Assembly (NCBI GenBank): GCA_905192805.1
Contig: CAJJMF010000051.1
Span: forward strand, 1 to 13,781
Direction of reading: 5' to 3'
DNA from: an uncultured Sutterella sp.
Lineage (GTDB): Bacteria; Pseudomonadota; Gammaproteobacteria; Burkholderiales; Burkholderiaceae_F
Length of the DNA: 13,781 nucleotides
Of this stretch, positions 1 through 6,337 are shown one piece after another. Position 1 is the first letter of the stretch; each line of letters begins with the position of its first letter. Position numbers and translations under genes: made by a program. The notes below the pieces were generated by a model. It worked only from the letters and a program-made list of their open reading frames with translations. It ran no database searches and was not told the origin of the DNA.

Positions 1-49
1 CCCCTCTAGGGACTTTCACCCATTAACACATGCCCATGCCGAGCACACA

Positions 50-88
50 AACAAAACCCCTCACCAGTCTCGGTCAAGGGGTTTTGTT
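50..88 (-). terminator. Rho-independent terminator of the ribH-nusB-thiL-pgpA unit
   Basis: A perfect 12-bp inverted repeat (AACAAAACCCCT at 50-61 and its complement at 77-88) encloses a 15-nt loop. Read on the minus strand, the stem ends in GGGGTTTTGTTTGTGTG, a U-rich tail, and starts 18 nt after the pgpA stop codon. The A/T arms make it partly bidirectional. Positions 1-49 show no gene or other recognisable signal. Confidence 0.85.
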
Positions 89-106
89 CATTGAACGAAG
101 AAGGGT

Positions 107-625
107 TTAGCTAAACAACCAGGCCAAAACCCAGACCACGATCCCGGCGTAGAACGCTGCCACGATATCGTCGAGCATCACACCAAAACCGTTCTTCATC
201 TTTTCGTCGATCATATCGACCGGAGGAAGCTTGTAAATATCGAAGAAGCGGAAAGCCACAAACGCCAAGATCCACCAGATCGTACCCTGAGGAACGCACA
301 TCATCACTAAGAGCATCCCGACAAACTCATCGATCACCACGCCACGATGGTCATCTACCCCTAAGTGCTCGGCCACCTTACCCGCGGACCACACCCCGAG
401 TGCAAAGAGCACACAGGCCAAGAGAATCCAGGTCGATTGACTTAACGAGGGCGAAAACACAATAAACAATAAGGCTGCAGCGACTGAGCCCAACGTCCCC
501 GGGGCATTTGTGAATTGCCCAATACCCAAACACGACGCGACCGCGTGGGCAGGATTAGACCAAACAAATTTGTTGGTCATCTTAATTTGGTTAACAGGGT
601 TTTGGGCATCATATTTGTTCAGCAT
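107..625 (-). CDS. pgpA: Phosphatidylglycerophosphatase A
   Basis: PgpA is an integral inner-membrane phosphatase that removes the phosphate from phosphatidylglycerophosphate to give phosphatidylglycerol. The 172-residue protein has the family's usual length and its motifs: APGTLGS (41-47), DDHRGVVIDEFVG (91-103), RFFDIYKLPP (126-135) and GVMLDDIVAAFYAG (148-161), with the acidic residues expected to bind the metal. Hydrophobic segments lie at about 49-79, 100-125 and 152-171. The chosen start has AGGAAG about 9 nt upstream. The gene is last in the ribH-nusB-thiL-pgpA unit, 33 bp after thiL, and thiL-pgpA adjacency is very common in proteobacteria. Family assignment is firm; KLPP in place of the more usual KPWP-like stretch is a minor variation. 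Confidence 0.95.
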   Translation of the reverse strand: MLNKYDAQNPVNQIKMTNKFVWSNPAHAVASCLGIGQFTNAPGTLGSVAAALLFIVFSPSLSQSTWILLACVLFALGVWSAGKVAEHLGVDDHRGVVIDEFVGMLLVMMCVPQGTIWWILAFVAFRFFDIYKLPPVDMIDEKMKNGFGVMLDDIVAAFYAGIVVWVLAWLFS

Positions 626-658
626 AGCTTGGTCTTCCTGAAAAATGTGACTAGGGGT

Positions 659-1927
659 TTACGTTGTAGTGTCGTTTGCAAAATGGTTAAACCCACAGTA
701 TGTCAACGGGATAACTATACCCGCTTTCGTCCTTAGTATCAGATTATCGCCCGAATCGCTTGCTCGAATCTTACCTATTCGGGTTAACCTGAGGGAGAGA
801 TTACGGGAAATTTGCTCTAGCGCAGATCGTGCGGTGCTCGGTGCCGTAAAAACCAACTCATAATCGTCGCCTCCCGATAAAAACGCTTCACGTTGCTGAT
901 CCTCTGGAAGACCGAGTAACGCCTCACTTCGGGGGCAGTCATCCCAGATAAGCGTCGCGGCGACGTGACTACGCTCCAAAATATGACCTAAATCCGCGAG
1001 TAGACCATCCGAAATATCTGCCGCCGCTCGAGCATAGGAGCGAATCGCAATCCCCAATGGGTAACGCGCACTTGGGTATTGAAGACGTTGAAGAAAAGCC
1101 GTTTTTTGCTCCTCACTAACGTGCCAGTGTCCCCAACACGCCTTAAGTCCGGCGTAGGCATCTCCAAGTGTGCCCGATACCCAAATATCGTCGCCCACGT
1201 TTGCACCTGCCCGCGTGAGCCCTTCGCCTGCGGGTAAGTCCCCCATCGCAGTAATCGAAATCGTTTTCGGCGTATGCCCCCCGTCCGCGCTTTGAGGGGT
1301 TCGCGTAGTGTCCCCGCCCAAAAGAGCACACCCGGCTTCGAGCGCACAGCGCATGAGTCCCGAAGAGAATTGGTCTAGCCAGGTCTCATCGGCCTCATCA
1401 AGTCCTAAGGAGAGAAAAAAGGCACGAGGCTCTGCACCTGCGGCCGCTAAATCCGACAGATTCACCGCGAGCGCTTTGTAGCCCACCGCATCGGGCGGAC
1501 AATCCGGCAAAAAATGCGTGGTGATGGCCATCATGTCGGTGGTCACCGCTATTCGCCGTGGCCCCACATCAATCAAAGCACAATCGTCGCCCACGCCCGC
1601 AGACGACCATTGGCTAAAGTTCGGGTACGTGAAATAGCGTTCAATGAGGCCAAATTCACCTTTTGCCCCCACGCTGGGCGGGGTGCGCAATTGGGCTGGA
1701 TTCGCTCGATACACCTCCCAAGCCTGTGCTTGCGGAACGACACGCCCTTCTAACACACACCACTGTCCTACGCGATAAGCAGGGGCATGCTCAAGAAACG
1801 CGGGAGTAAACGTCACCCGGGTATCGGGAGCAATTGTGCCGATCACCCCCAACGTCTCGCAACAGAGGTGTTGGGGGTTGGTGGGGTCAACATAAAACGT
1901 AGCACTCGGATAGTCGGAGTCACGCAT
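659..1927 (-). CDS. thiL: Thiamine-monophosphate kinase with an unusual N-terminal extension
   Basis: ThiL phosphorylates thiamine monophosphate with ATP to give thiamine diphosphate, the last step of cofactor synthesis, in the cytosol. Residues from about 90 to the end form the full kinase: GEFGLIERYF (90-99), GVGDDCALIDVG (111-122), TTDMM (129-133), AVNLSDLAAAGAEP (154-167), GGDTTRTP (204-211), then DISDGLLADLG and SGGDDYELVF in the C-terminal half. Family members are usually about 320-350 residues and begin near GEF; this reading frame is 422. Residues 1-85 match nothing I recognise and look beta-rich, with a CC pair at 22-23. The only ATG before the kinase core is at 1927, with a weak GGAA upstream. 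A GTG at 1672 (Val86) would give a standard 337-residue enzyme but has no visible ribosome binding site. The kinase call is firm; the start is not. Confidence 0.93.
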   Translation of the reverse strand: MRDSDYPSATFYVDPTNPQHLCCETLGVIGTIAPDTRVTFTPAFLEHAPAYRVGQWCVLEGRVVPQAQAWEVYRANPAQLRTPPSVGAKGEFGLIERYFTYPNFSQWSSAGVGDDCALIDVGPRRIAVTTDMMAITTHFLPDCPPDAVGYKALAVNLSDLAAAGAEPRAFFLSLGLDEADETWLDQFSSGLMRCALEAGCALLGGDTTRTPQSADGGHTPKTISITAMGDLPAGEGLTRAGANVGDDIWVSGTLGDAYAGLKACWGHWHVSEEQKTAFLQRLQYPSARYPLGIAIRSYARAAADISDGLLADLGHILERSHVAATLIWDDCPRSEALLGLPEDQQREAFLSGGDDYELVFTAPSTARSALEQISRNLSLRLTRIGKIRASDSGDNLILRTKAGIVIPLTYCGFNHFANDTTT

Positions 1928-1950
1928 GAGCCAATTTCCAAAAAAGAGGA

Positions 1951-2020
1951 TAAAAAAAGACCGCCGTTACCCATCCTCCCCTTGGTTTTACCCTAAGGGG
2001 CGACGTGCACCCAGCGGTCT
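1951..2020 (-). terminator. Terminator or attenuator-like structured element between nusB and thiL
   Basis: Read on the minus strand, AGACCGC (2020-2014) pairs with GCGGTCT (1964-1958), and a run of seven T (1958-1952) begins at the last pair, as in an intrinsic terminator. Between the arms lie a second stem, CCCCTT/AAGGGG (1995-2000 with 1978-1983) capped by GGT/ACC, and two opposing 13-nt unpaired strands that both contain TGGGT. The element sits 25 nt after the nusB stop and about 24 nt before the thiL ATG. It may end part of the ribH-nusB transcripts or attenuate thiL. The strand follows from the T run. A regulatory role is inference. Confidence 0.6.
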
Positions 2021-2044
2021 CATCAGCCTGTACTCGACGGTGGA

Positions 2045-2542
2045 TTACGCCTGTTGGGTTTCCTCGGGACGCACCGCACGGGCAATGTTGGCCAGTACAG
2101 CATTGGTGTAGCGATTGCCACTGCCGAAGGACTTTGCCAACTCCACGGACTCATTCAACACCACACGATAGGGCGTTTCTAAGTTGTTGAGTAATTCAAA
2201 GGTCCCTAAATAAAGCACGCTACGTTCCACCATCGAAACGCGACTTAAATCGCGATCGACATGCTCGGCCACAATTTTGCCAATTTCGGCTTGGCGATCC
2301 AGTACACCAGCGAGCAATTCACGGAAAAACGCCTTATCGGCCTGGGCGAACTCGCTCAGAAGCACTTCACCCCCTTCAAAGGCTTCGCCCTCTTCGTTCA
2401 CTAATTCCGACAAATGCGCTTCAATGGCTGCGTAATCCTGAGTGGGGTCAACAAACCACTGGTAAACCCCCAACAAAGCAAACACACGCGCTAAATGACG
2501 CGAATTACGGTGACGCTTCGGACTAACTTCCTGTTGTGTCAT
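2045..2542 (-). CDS. nusB: Transcription antitermination factor NusB
   Basis: NusB binds boxA RNA together with NusE (ribosomal protein S10) and supports antitermination and processing of rRNA transcripts. The 165-residue protein shows the all-helical NusB pattern: RHLARVFALLGVYQW (15-29) at the start of the fold, then FFRELLAGVLDRQAEI, and the conserved C-terminal half with RVSMVERSVLYLGTFELL, PYRVVLNESVELAKSFG and FVNAVL-like YTNAVLANIAR. It is somewhat longer than the E. coli protein because of a short basic N-terminus and an acidic insert at about 49-66. GAGGG lies about 10 nt upstream of the ATG. It follows ribH by 12 bp, the usual ribH-nusB coupling. Confidence 0.96.
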   Translation of the reverse strand: MTQQEVSPKRHRNSRHLARVFALLGVYQWFVDPTQDYAAIEAHLSELVNEEGEAFEGGEVLLSEFAQADKAFFRELLAGVLDRQAEIGKIVAEHVDRDLSRVSMVERSVLYLGTFELLNNLETPYRVVLNESVELAKSFGSGNRYTNAVLANIARAVRPEETQQA

Positions 2543-2554
2543 GAATCTACCCTC

Positions 2555-3043
2555 TTACTCGGCGTCGTCTTCGAGCTCATCCTCGGCGACGAATTCCTTC
2601 GAGAGGTTAGCCATTTCCACCGCACAGCGAGCGCAATCACGTCCCTTCATATCGAGACGCGCTTCGCACTGTTCGTCATTTTCGGTCGTCAAAATGCCGT
2701 TAGCAATCGGAATTTCGAAATCCAATGCCACACGCATGATGCCGCTCGCACTTTCGTTGCTCACGATTTCGAAGTGATAGGTTTCACCACGAATCACCGC
2801 CCCAAGAGCAATCAAAGCATCGTATTCGTCGGTCTGAGCCAATTTCTGCAAGGCAAACGGGACTTCCAAAGCACCCGGAACCGTAATCTTGGTGACGTCT
2901 TCGTCCATCACACCCAGCTTACGCAATTCATCCATGCAGGCTTCAAATTCGCCACGACCCGCATATTCATTAAAGCGAGCCACAACGATACCGATACGGA
3001 GATCCGTACCATCTAAACTTGTCGGCACAATGTCCACTGCCAT
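2555..3043 (-). CDS. ribH: 6,7-dimethyl-8-ribityllumazine synthase
   Basis: RibH condenses 5-amino-6-ribitylamino-uracil with 3,4-dihydroxy-2-butanone 4-phosphate to give lumazine, the substrate of riboflavin synthase, and assembles into cytosolic pentamers or capsids. Motifs in the 162 residues are VARFNEYAG (21-29) at the pyrimidine site, TVPGALEVP (54-62), and GAVIRGETYHFEIVSNE (81-97) with the expected catalytic His90. The C-terminus carries an acidic tail (about 150-162, EDELEDDAE) beyond the usual fold. AGGAG lies 8 nt before the ATG. The gene heads its own unit, apart from ribD-ribE: the old yellow enzyme gene, a hairpin and a putative promoter lie between them. Confidence 0.97.
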   Translation of the reverse strand: MAVDIVPTSLDGTDLRIGIVVARFNEYAGRGEFEACMDELRKLGVMDEDVTKITVPGALEVPFALQKLAQTDEYDALIALGAVIRGETYHFEIVSNESASGIMRVALDFEIPIANGILTTENDEQCEARLDMKGRDCARCAVEMANLSKEFVAEDELEDDAE

Positions 3044-3237
3044 GTTATTTCTCCTAGAAGCGTCATTTATTCACGATAGCCCCCGGCCAGAAGAGGACTC
3101 TTAGGAGTCCTCTCGCCCGTTTGTGAAGCCATTGAGCTTGCACATCACGTAAGCCAGCAGACGAAAGTTGTTCAGTGTGTTATCGCTCACCATGAGCACA
3201 ACACTGTCTCGGAGGGAAAGTCCCTCCTGAAATCATC
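3044..3237 (-). promoter_or_regulatory. Structured 5' leader of ribH, class unknown
   Basis: About 190 nt lie between the putative transcription start and the ribH ATG without an open frame. They contain three clean hairpins. The first, 3211-3227, has a perfect 7-bp stem GGAGGGA/TCCCTCC with a 3-nt loop. The second, 3173-3206, pairs CAGTGT with ACACTG outside and GCTCA with TGAGC inside. The third, 3092-3113, has a perfect 9-bp stem AGAGGACTC/GAGTCCTCT with a 4-nt loop. None is followed by a T run. I searched by eye for the FMN riboswitch core and did not find it. A weaker fourth stem (3136-3154) pairs better in plus-strand RNA through a G-U pair, so the transcribed strand is not fully certain. 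Confidence 0.45.
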
Positions 3238-3242
3238 CCGCT

Positions 3243-3248
3243 ATTCTA
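3243..3248 (-). promoter_or_regulatory. Candidate -10 box of the ribH operon promoter
   Basis: On the minus strand TAGAAT lies after the putative terminator of the upstream old yellow enzyme gene and about 7 nt before the structured ribH leader. The best -35 candidate, TTGCGC, is 20 nt upstream, longer than ideal, so this is a moderate match to a sigma-70 promoter. A separate promoter is expected here because ribH is separated from ribE by an independent gene and hairpins. Confidence 0.35.
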
Positions 3249-3289
3249 CCGTAACTGCTTGGGTTATGGCGCAAAATCACGGGTTTGAT

Positions 3290-3322
3290 CGTGCTGTGAG
3301 GATCACTGCACTCACACGCACG
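3290..3322 (-). terminator. Hairpin downstream of the old yellow enzyme gene, probable terminator
   Basis: An 11-bp stem with a single bulged base (CGTGCTGTGAG at 3290-3300, CTCACA at 3311-3316 and GCACG at 3318-3322) starts 6 nt after the stop codon of the minus-strand gene. No good U run follows it (only a TTTT about 15 nt later), so termination may be weak or the hairpin may protect the 3' end. Confidence 0.5.
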
Positions 3323-3328
3323 ACCCTA

Positions 3329-4405
3329 TTAAAGACCGCGATAACCAAACGCCACGTTATTGGGCATCGTGAGCCCTTTTACCCCAAGGGCCCGCGCAGC
3401 GTTCCAGCCCCAACGCGGGTCACGTAACATGGCGCGACCAATGTCAATGATGTCCGCATCCCCTGAGCGCAAAATCGTTTCCGCCTGTACCGGTTCGGTG
3501 ATCAACCCGGCGGCAATCGTCGGCAAGCCCGTTTCCCGTTTGATCTGTGTGGCAAAGGGAACCTGATAGCCAGGCGCCACCGGAATATCCGCCATCACTA
3601 AGCCCCCCGTGGACACATCGACAAAGTGAATACCGTGAGCCTTGGCAGCATTGACAAATTTCACCACATCCTCAACCTGTAACCCGTCGGGTACCCAATC
3701 GGTTGCTGACACGCGCACCCCTAAGGCCACCTTTTCGTCAACCGCCATTTTCACGCGATGGATGACATCCAAGCCAAAGCGCATGCGATTCTCGAGCGCT
3801 CCTCCGTAATTGTCAATACGCGTGTTGGATAGCGGAGAGAGGAATTGGTGAATCAAATACCCATGAGCGGCATGGATTTCAATCCCATCCACACCGGCAC
3901 GGACAGCACGCTGAGCAGCGTTAGCAAAGGCCTCAATGATTTCCGTACACTCGTTTTCGAGCATTTCTTTCGGTGTGGGGTAGCCGGGCGCAAAGGCAAT
4001 CGCGGACGGCGCTAAGGTACCCCAACCACCATACAAGGGCTTCATTGGCTCATTCGTTTGTGCACTCACGCTGGCTTTACGACCTGCGTGATTGAGCTGA
4101 ATAAAGATCTTGACGTCGGGAGCAATATCACGCATGACATCAATCATGTGCTTTAGAGCCGCCTCACAATCGTCCGACCATAACCCTAAACACGCGTCCG
4201 AGATACGCCCCTCGGGACGCACAGCCGTCGCTTCAATCGTGAGCATACCAGCCCCCGACGACATGAGCGAACCATAGTGAACACTGTGGAAAATCTGGGC
4301 AATCCCACTTTTAGCCCGATACATACACATCGGCGGGATCGAAATTCGATTTTTGATCGTCAGAGGGCCCAGTTCAAGAGGAGAAAAAAGTTCAATAGAA
4401 CGCAT
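3329..4405 (-). CDS. Old yellow enzyme family FMN-dependent ene-reductase (YqjM/NamA/XenA-like)
   Basis: This is an NADH/NADPH:flavin oxidoreductase of the old yellow enzyme family, a TIM-barrel protein that binds FMN and reduces activated C=C bonds such as those of enones. The 358 residues fit the thermophilic-like (YqjM) subclass: PPMCMY with the redox-tuning Cys27, HYGS (43-46), QLNHAGRKAS (103-112), the substrate-binding pair His178/His181 in HAAHGYLIHQFLSPLSN, then GGALENRMRF (201-210), and a C-terminal FGYRGL tail whose Arg may reach the neighbouring subunit. GGAA lies 7 nt before the ATG. The gene stands alone between two hairpins, inside the riboflavin cluster where ribBA is usually found. 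Its physiological substrate cannot be told from sequence. Family call is firm; I give no symbol because namA and xenA are not separable by eye. Confidence 0.93.
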   Translation of the reverse strand: MRSIELFSPLELGPLTIKNRISIPPMCMYRAKSGIAQIFHSVHYGSLMSSGAGMLTIEATAVRPEGRISDACLGLWSDDCEAALKHMIDVMRDIAPDVKIFIQLNHAGRKASVSAQTNEPMKPLYGGWGTLAPSAIAFAPGYPTPKEMLENECTEIIEAFANAAQRAVRAGVDGIEIHAAHGYLIHQFLSPLSNTRIDNYGGALENRMRFGLDVIHRVKMAVDEKVALGVRVSATDWVPDGLQVEDVVKFVNAAKAHGIHFVDVSTGGLVMADIPVAPGYQVPFATQIKRETGLPTIAAGLITEPVQAETILRSGDADIIDIGRAMLRDPRWGWNAARALGVKGLTMPNNVAFGYRGL

Positions 4406-4438
4406 CTTGATTCCTTTTGTGTGTTGTCACCCGTCTGG

Positions 4439-4455
4439 GCTACGTGAGGCGTAGC
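4439..4455 (-). promoter_or_regulatory. Small hairpin in the leader of the old yellow enzyme gene
   Basis: GCTACG (4439-4444) and CGTAGC (4450-4455) form a perfect 6-bp stem with a 5-nt loop, about 34 nt upstream of the ATG at 4405. No T run follows. I could not place a convincing promoter for this gene; a TATATAAG stretch near 4493-4500 is the best -10 candidate, but it lies inside a terminator stem. Confidence 0.3.
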
Positions 4456-4480
4456 GAAGATGAGGAAATTCATTGCAGGA

Positions 4481-4524
4481 TAAAACAACTCCCTTATATA
4501 GCCTCTATACAAGGGAGCGTTTTA
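4481..4524 (-). terminator. Strong terminator of the nrdR-ribD-ribE operon
   Basis: A long stem pairs TAAAAC/GTTTTA outside and CTCCCTT plus TATAG with CTATA plus AAGGGAG inside, around a 3-nt loop (4502-4504). In minus-strand RNA the only inner mismatch becomes a G-U pair, giving 13 continuous pairs, whereas plus-strand RNA would have an A-C mismatch. The 3' arm runs into TTGTTTTATCC. It lies about 75 nt after the ribE stop. Strand, position and tail all fit ribE termination. Confidence 0.75.
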
Positions 4525-4525
4525 T

Positions 4526-4583
4526 TAGATTTGATCTATTGTATCGCGATTTATTCGGTCGCGATTTTCTCGGTTTGCAACCG
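4526..4583. repeat. Cluster of short direct and inverted repeats downstream of ribE
   Basis: Three small repeat structures sit in the gap between ribE and the terminator. TAGAT-TTG-ATCTA is a perfect inverted repeat at 4526-4538. TCGCGATTT occurs twice as a direct repeat at 4544-4552 and 4559-4567, a 15-bp period. CGGTT-TGC-AACCG is an inverted repeat at 4571-4583. They could be operator sites for the downstream old yellow enzyme gene or parts of the ribE 3' end. No regulator gene lies nearby, so the role is open. Confidence 0.4.
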
Positions 4584-4599
4584 TTTGTTGTGTGAACGA

Positions 4600-5220
4600 T
4601 TAGAACAAATCGTCTTCGTTATTTTGTAACGCCAACATGCGTTCAACATAACGCGCAATCGTATCGATCTCTAAGTTGACGTAGCTCTGGGGCTTTAACG
4701 ACTTTAACGTGGTCACTTCCACGGTATGCGGAATCAGATTGATTTCAATGAGCGTATCGAGCGCGGTATCTTCCACACGATTGATGGTCAGTGAAACCCC
4801 GTTCACCGTCACAGAACCCTTATACGCCAAGTAGGGCGAAAGGGAGCGCGGAGCGCGCACAACGAGACGATAGGATTCCGCCACTTTGTCCATGCTTTCG
4901 ACTTGACCCACGCCATCGACGTGACCACTCACTAAATGGCCGTCCACGCGATCGCCAAGGCGCATGGCTTTCTCAAGATTCACTTCCCCGAACGTATCGA
5001 GACCCGTGGTCTTCGACAGGCTTTCCGCAGAAACGTCGACCTTGAATTCGTCACCGTTGATTTCGATCACCGTCATGCAGGCGCCATTGACTGCAATCGA
5101 GTCACCCACACGCACTTCGTCTAAGCCCAAGGTCGGTGCATAAATGGTTAAACGAACGCCGTTGCCTAAGGCTTCCGGTTCGCGAACTTTACCTACGGCT
5201 TGAACAATCCCAGTAAACAT
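4600..5220 (-). CDS. ribE: Riboflavin synthase, alpha chain
   Basis: Riboflavin synthase dismutates two 6,7-dimethyl-8-ribityllumazine molecules into riboflavin and the RibH substrate. The start at 5220 gives 206 residues beginning MFTGIV, the near-invariant family N-terminus; the frame opens further upstream at 5262, but that would add 14 non-conserved residues overlapping ribD. AAGGA lies about 9 nt before 5220. Two tandem lumazine-binding barrels are visible: the first includes GDSIAVNGACMT (39-50, Cys48), the second GSVTVNGVSLT (135-145), and the linker holds SGHVDGVG (98-105). It begins 4 bp after ribD ends and is the last gene of nrdR-ribD-ribE. The symbol ribE follows E. coli-type usage; some databases call it ribC. 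Confidence 0.96.
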   Translation of the reverse strand: MFTGIVQAVGKVREPEALGNGVRLTIYAPTLGLDEVRVGDSIAVNGACMTVIEINGDEFKVDVSAESLSKTTGLDTFGEVNLEKAMRLGDRVDGHLVSGHVDGVGQVESMDKVAESYRLVVRAPRSLSPYLAYKGSVTVNGVSLTINRVEDTALDTLIEINLIPHTVEVTTLKSLKPQSYVNLEIDTIARYVERMLALQNNEDDLF

Positions 5221-5224
5221 GCTT

Positions 5225-6337
5225 TTAGTCCTTTTTAAGAAGAGTTCGCAGATCCGTGCCAATCTGCGTGAAATCTTTCACCGTCCAACGATGTGCACTT
5301 CCCGGCGTTTCCGGGATCGGTAAGGTGGCAATGGAACGCCCTTCCCCAAAAAAGCAAGGGGCGGTATAGAGCAAAATTTCATCCACCAAATTCTCTGTCA
5401 AAAAAGCCCCATTGAGCGACGCGCCGGCCTCTAAATGCACTTCATTGACTTCGCGCTCCGCCAAGAGCGATACCATTTTAACAAGATCCACCCGCTTGCC
5501 CTCGTCTGGTGCGAGTGTCGCTGGCATAAAGAGCACTTCGGCACCCCGTTGACGTAACAGCTCCGCTCGATTTTGCGGGTCGTGTGCTGCCACAATCAAT
5601 GTTTGTCCATCATCCAACAGCTTAGCATTGAGAGGAGTACGTAGATGGGTATCCACCACTACCTTGAGAGGGAAGCGTTTCTGATCGGCCAACCGAACAT
5701 TCATGCGTGGATCATCCGCAAGGACGGTCCCAATCCCGGTCACAATCGCTCCCGCCTCCCCACGCCAGTATTGGTTGTCTTCGCGTGCGGCCTCCCCCGT
5801 TATCCAACTGGAGCGGCCATCAGGCAACGCCGTTTTGCCATCGAGGGTAGCGGCTACTTTCAAGCGTACCCAGGGACGGTGCGACTGCATACGCGTGAGA
5901 AAGCCGCGATTCATCCACCACGCCTCTTGCTCACACACCCCGACCGTCACCGCAATTCCCGCCGCTTTCAATCGCTCGACTCCCTGACCTGAAACCAGCG
6001 GATTCGGATCCAGCACAGCCACCACGACGCGTCCAATGCGCGACGCAATCAACGCATTCGCACACGGGGGCGTGCGACCAAAATGTGAGCACGGCTCTAG
6101 GGTGACGTAAATGGTCGCGCCCTCCACCGCAATCCCTTTTTCAAAGGCCTCGCGAAGTGCCATGATTTCGGCATGCGGTCCCCCGGCTTGTTGCGTAAAG
6201 CCACGCGCCACAATGTGGCCATCCTTTACGATAACCGCCCCCACACTCGGATTAGGAGGCGAGAGTCGGCGCGCCTGACGGGCACACCGAATCGCTTCCT
6301 GCATAAACCGAACATCGTCATTGGGACTGATGCTCAT
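5225..6337 (-). CDS. ribD: Bifunctional diaminohydroxyphosphoribosylaminopyrimidine deaminase/reductase
   Basis: RibD carries out the deamination and side-chain reduction steps of riboflavin synthesis. Of its 370 residues, about 1-145 form a cytidine-deaminase-like zinc domain with PNPSVGAVIV (28-37), the HAE motif at 55-57 (His55 ligand, Glu57 proton shuttle) and PCSHFGRTPPC (82-92, ligands Cys83 and Cys92). From about 155 follows the DHFR-like reductase domain with RPWVRLKVAATLDGKTA (154-170), WITGEAAREDNQYWR and a C-terminal LVDEILLYTAP. The ATG overlaps the nrdR stop in an ATGA junction, with GGAGG about 11 nt upstream inside nrdR, indicating translational coupling. All expected catalytic residues are present. 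Confidence 0.97.
   Translation of the reverse strand: MSISPNDDVRFMQEAIRCARQARRLSPPNPSVGAVIVKDGHIVARGFTQQAGGPHAEIMALREAFEKGIAVEGATIYVTLEPCSHFGRTPPCANALIASRIGRVVVAVLDPNPLVSGQGVERLKAAGIAVTVGVCEQEAWWMNRGFLTRMQSHRPWVRLKVAATLDGKTALPDGRSSWITGEAAREDNQYWRGEAGAIVTGIGTVLADDPRMNVRLADQKRFPLKVVVDTHLRTPLNAKLLDDGQTLIVAAHDPQNRAELLRQRGAEVLFMPATLAPDEGKRVDLVKMVSLLAEREVNEVHLEAGASLNGAFLTENLVDEILLYTAPCFFGEGRSIATLPIPETPGSAHRWTVKDFTQIGTDLRTLLKKD

Noticed and set aside
1951..2044. TPP riboswitch or hammerhead ribozyme before thiL (CTGATGAGA on the minus strand)
   Set aside because: The ACC..GAACCTGAT and GGATAAT parts of the TPP element are missing, and the stem after CTGATGAG is not followed by the CGAAA needed for a hammerhead core.
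2495..3016. 173-codon plus-strand open frame opposite ribH and nusB
   Set aside because: It lies entirely antisense to two firm genes with conserved motifs, shows no family features and has no ribosome binding site; it is a shadow of ribH codon usage.
3201..3240. RNase P RNA-like GAGGGAAAGTCC on the plus strand
   Set aside because: The resemblance to the RNase P GAGGAAAGTCCGGGC motif is part of a perfect GGAGGGA/TCCCTCC hairpin, and none of the downstream conserved RNase P segments follow.
3044..3300. FMN riboswitch upstream of ribH
   Set aside because: The conserved core (a GTGAAATTCCC-type stretch followed by GACCGGCGGT) is absent on both strands, and the hairpins present do not form the six-helix junction.
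5221..5262. Longer start for riboflavin synthase at 5262
   Set aside because: It would add 14 residues before the near-invariant MFTGIV start and overlap ribD; a good ribosome binding site precedes 5220.
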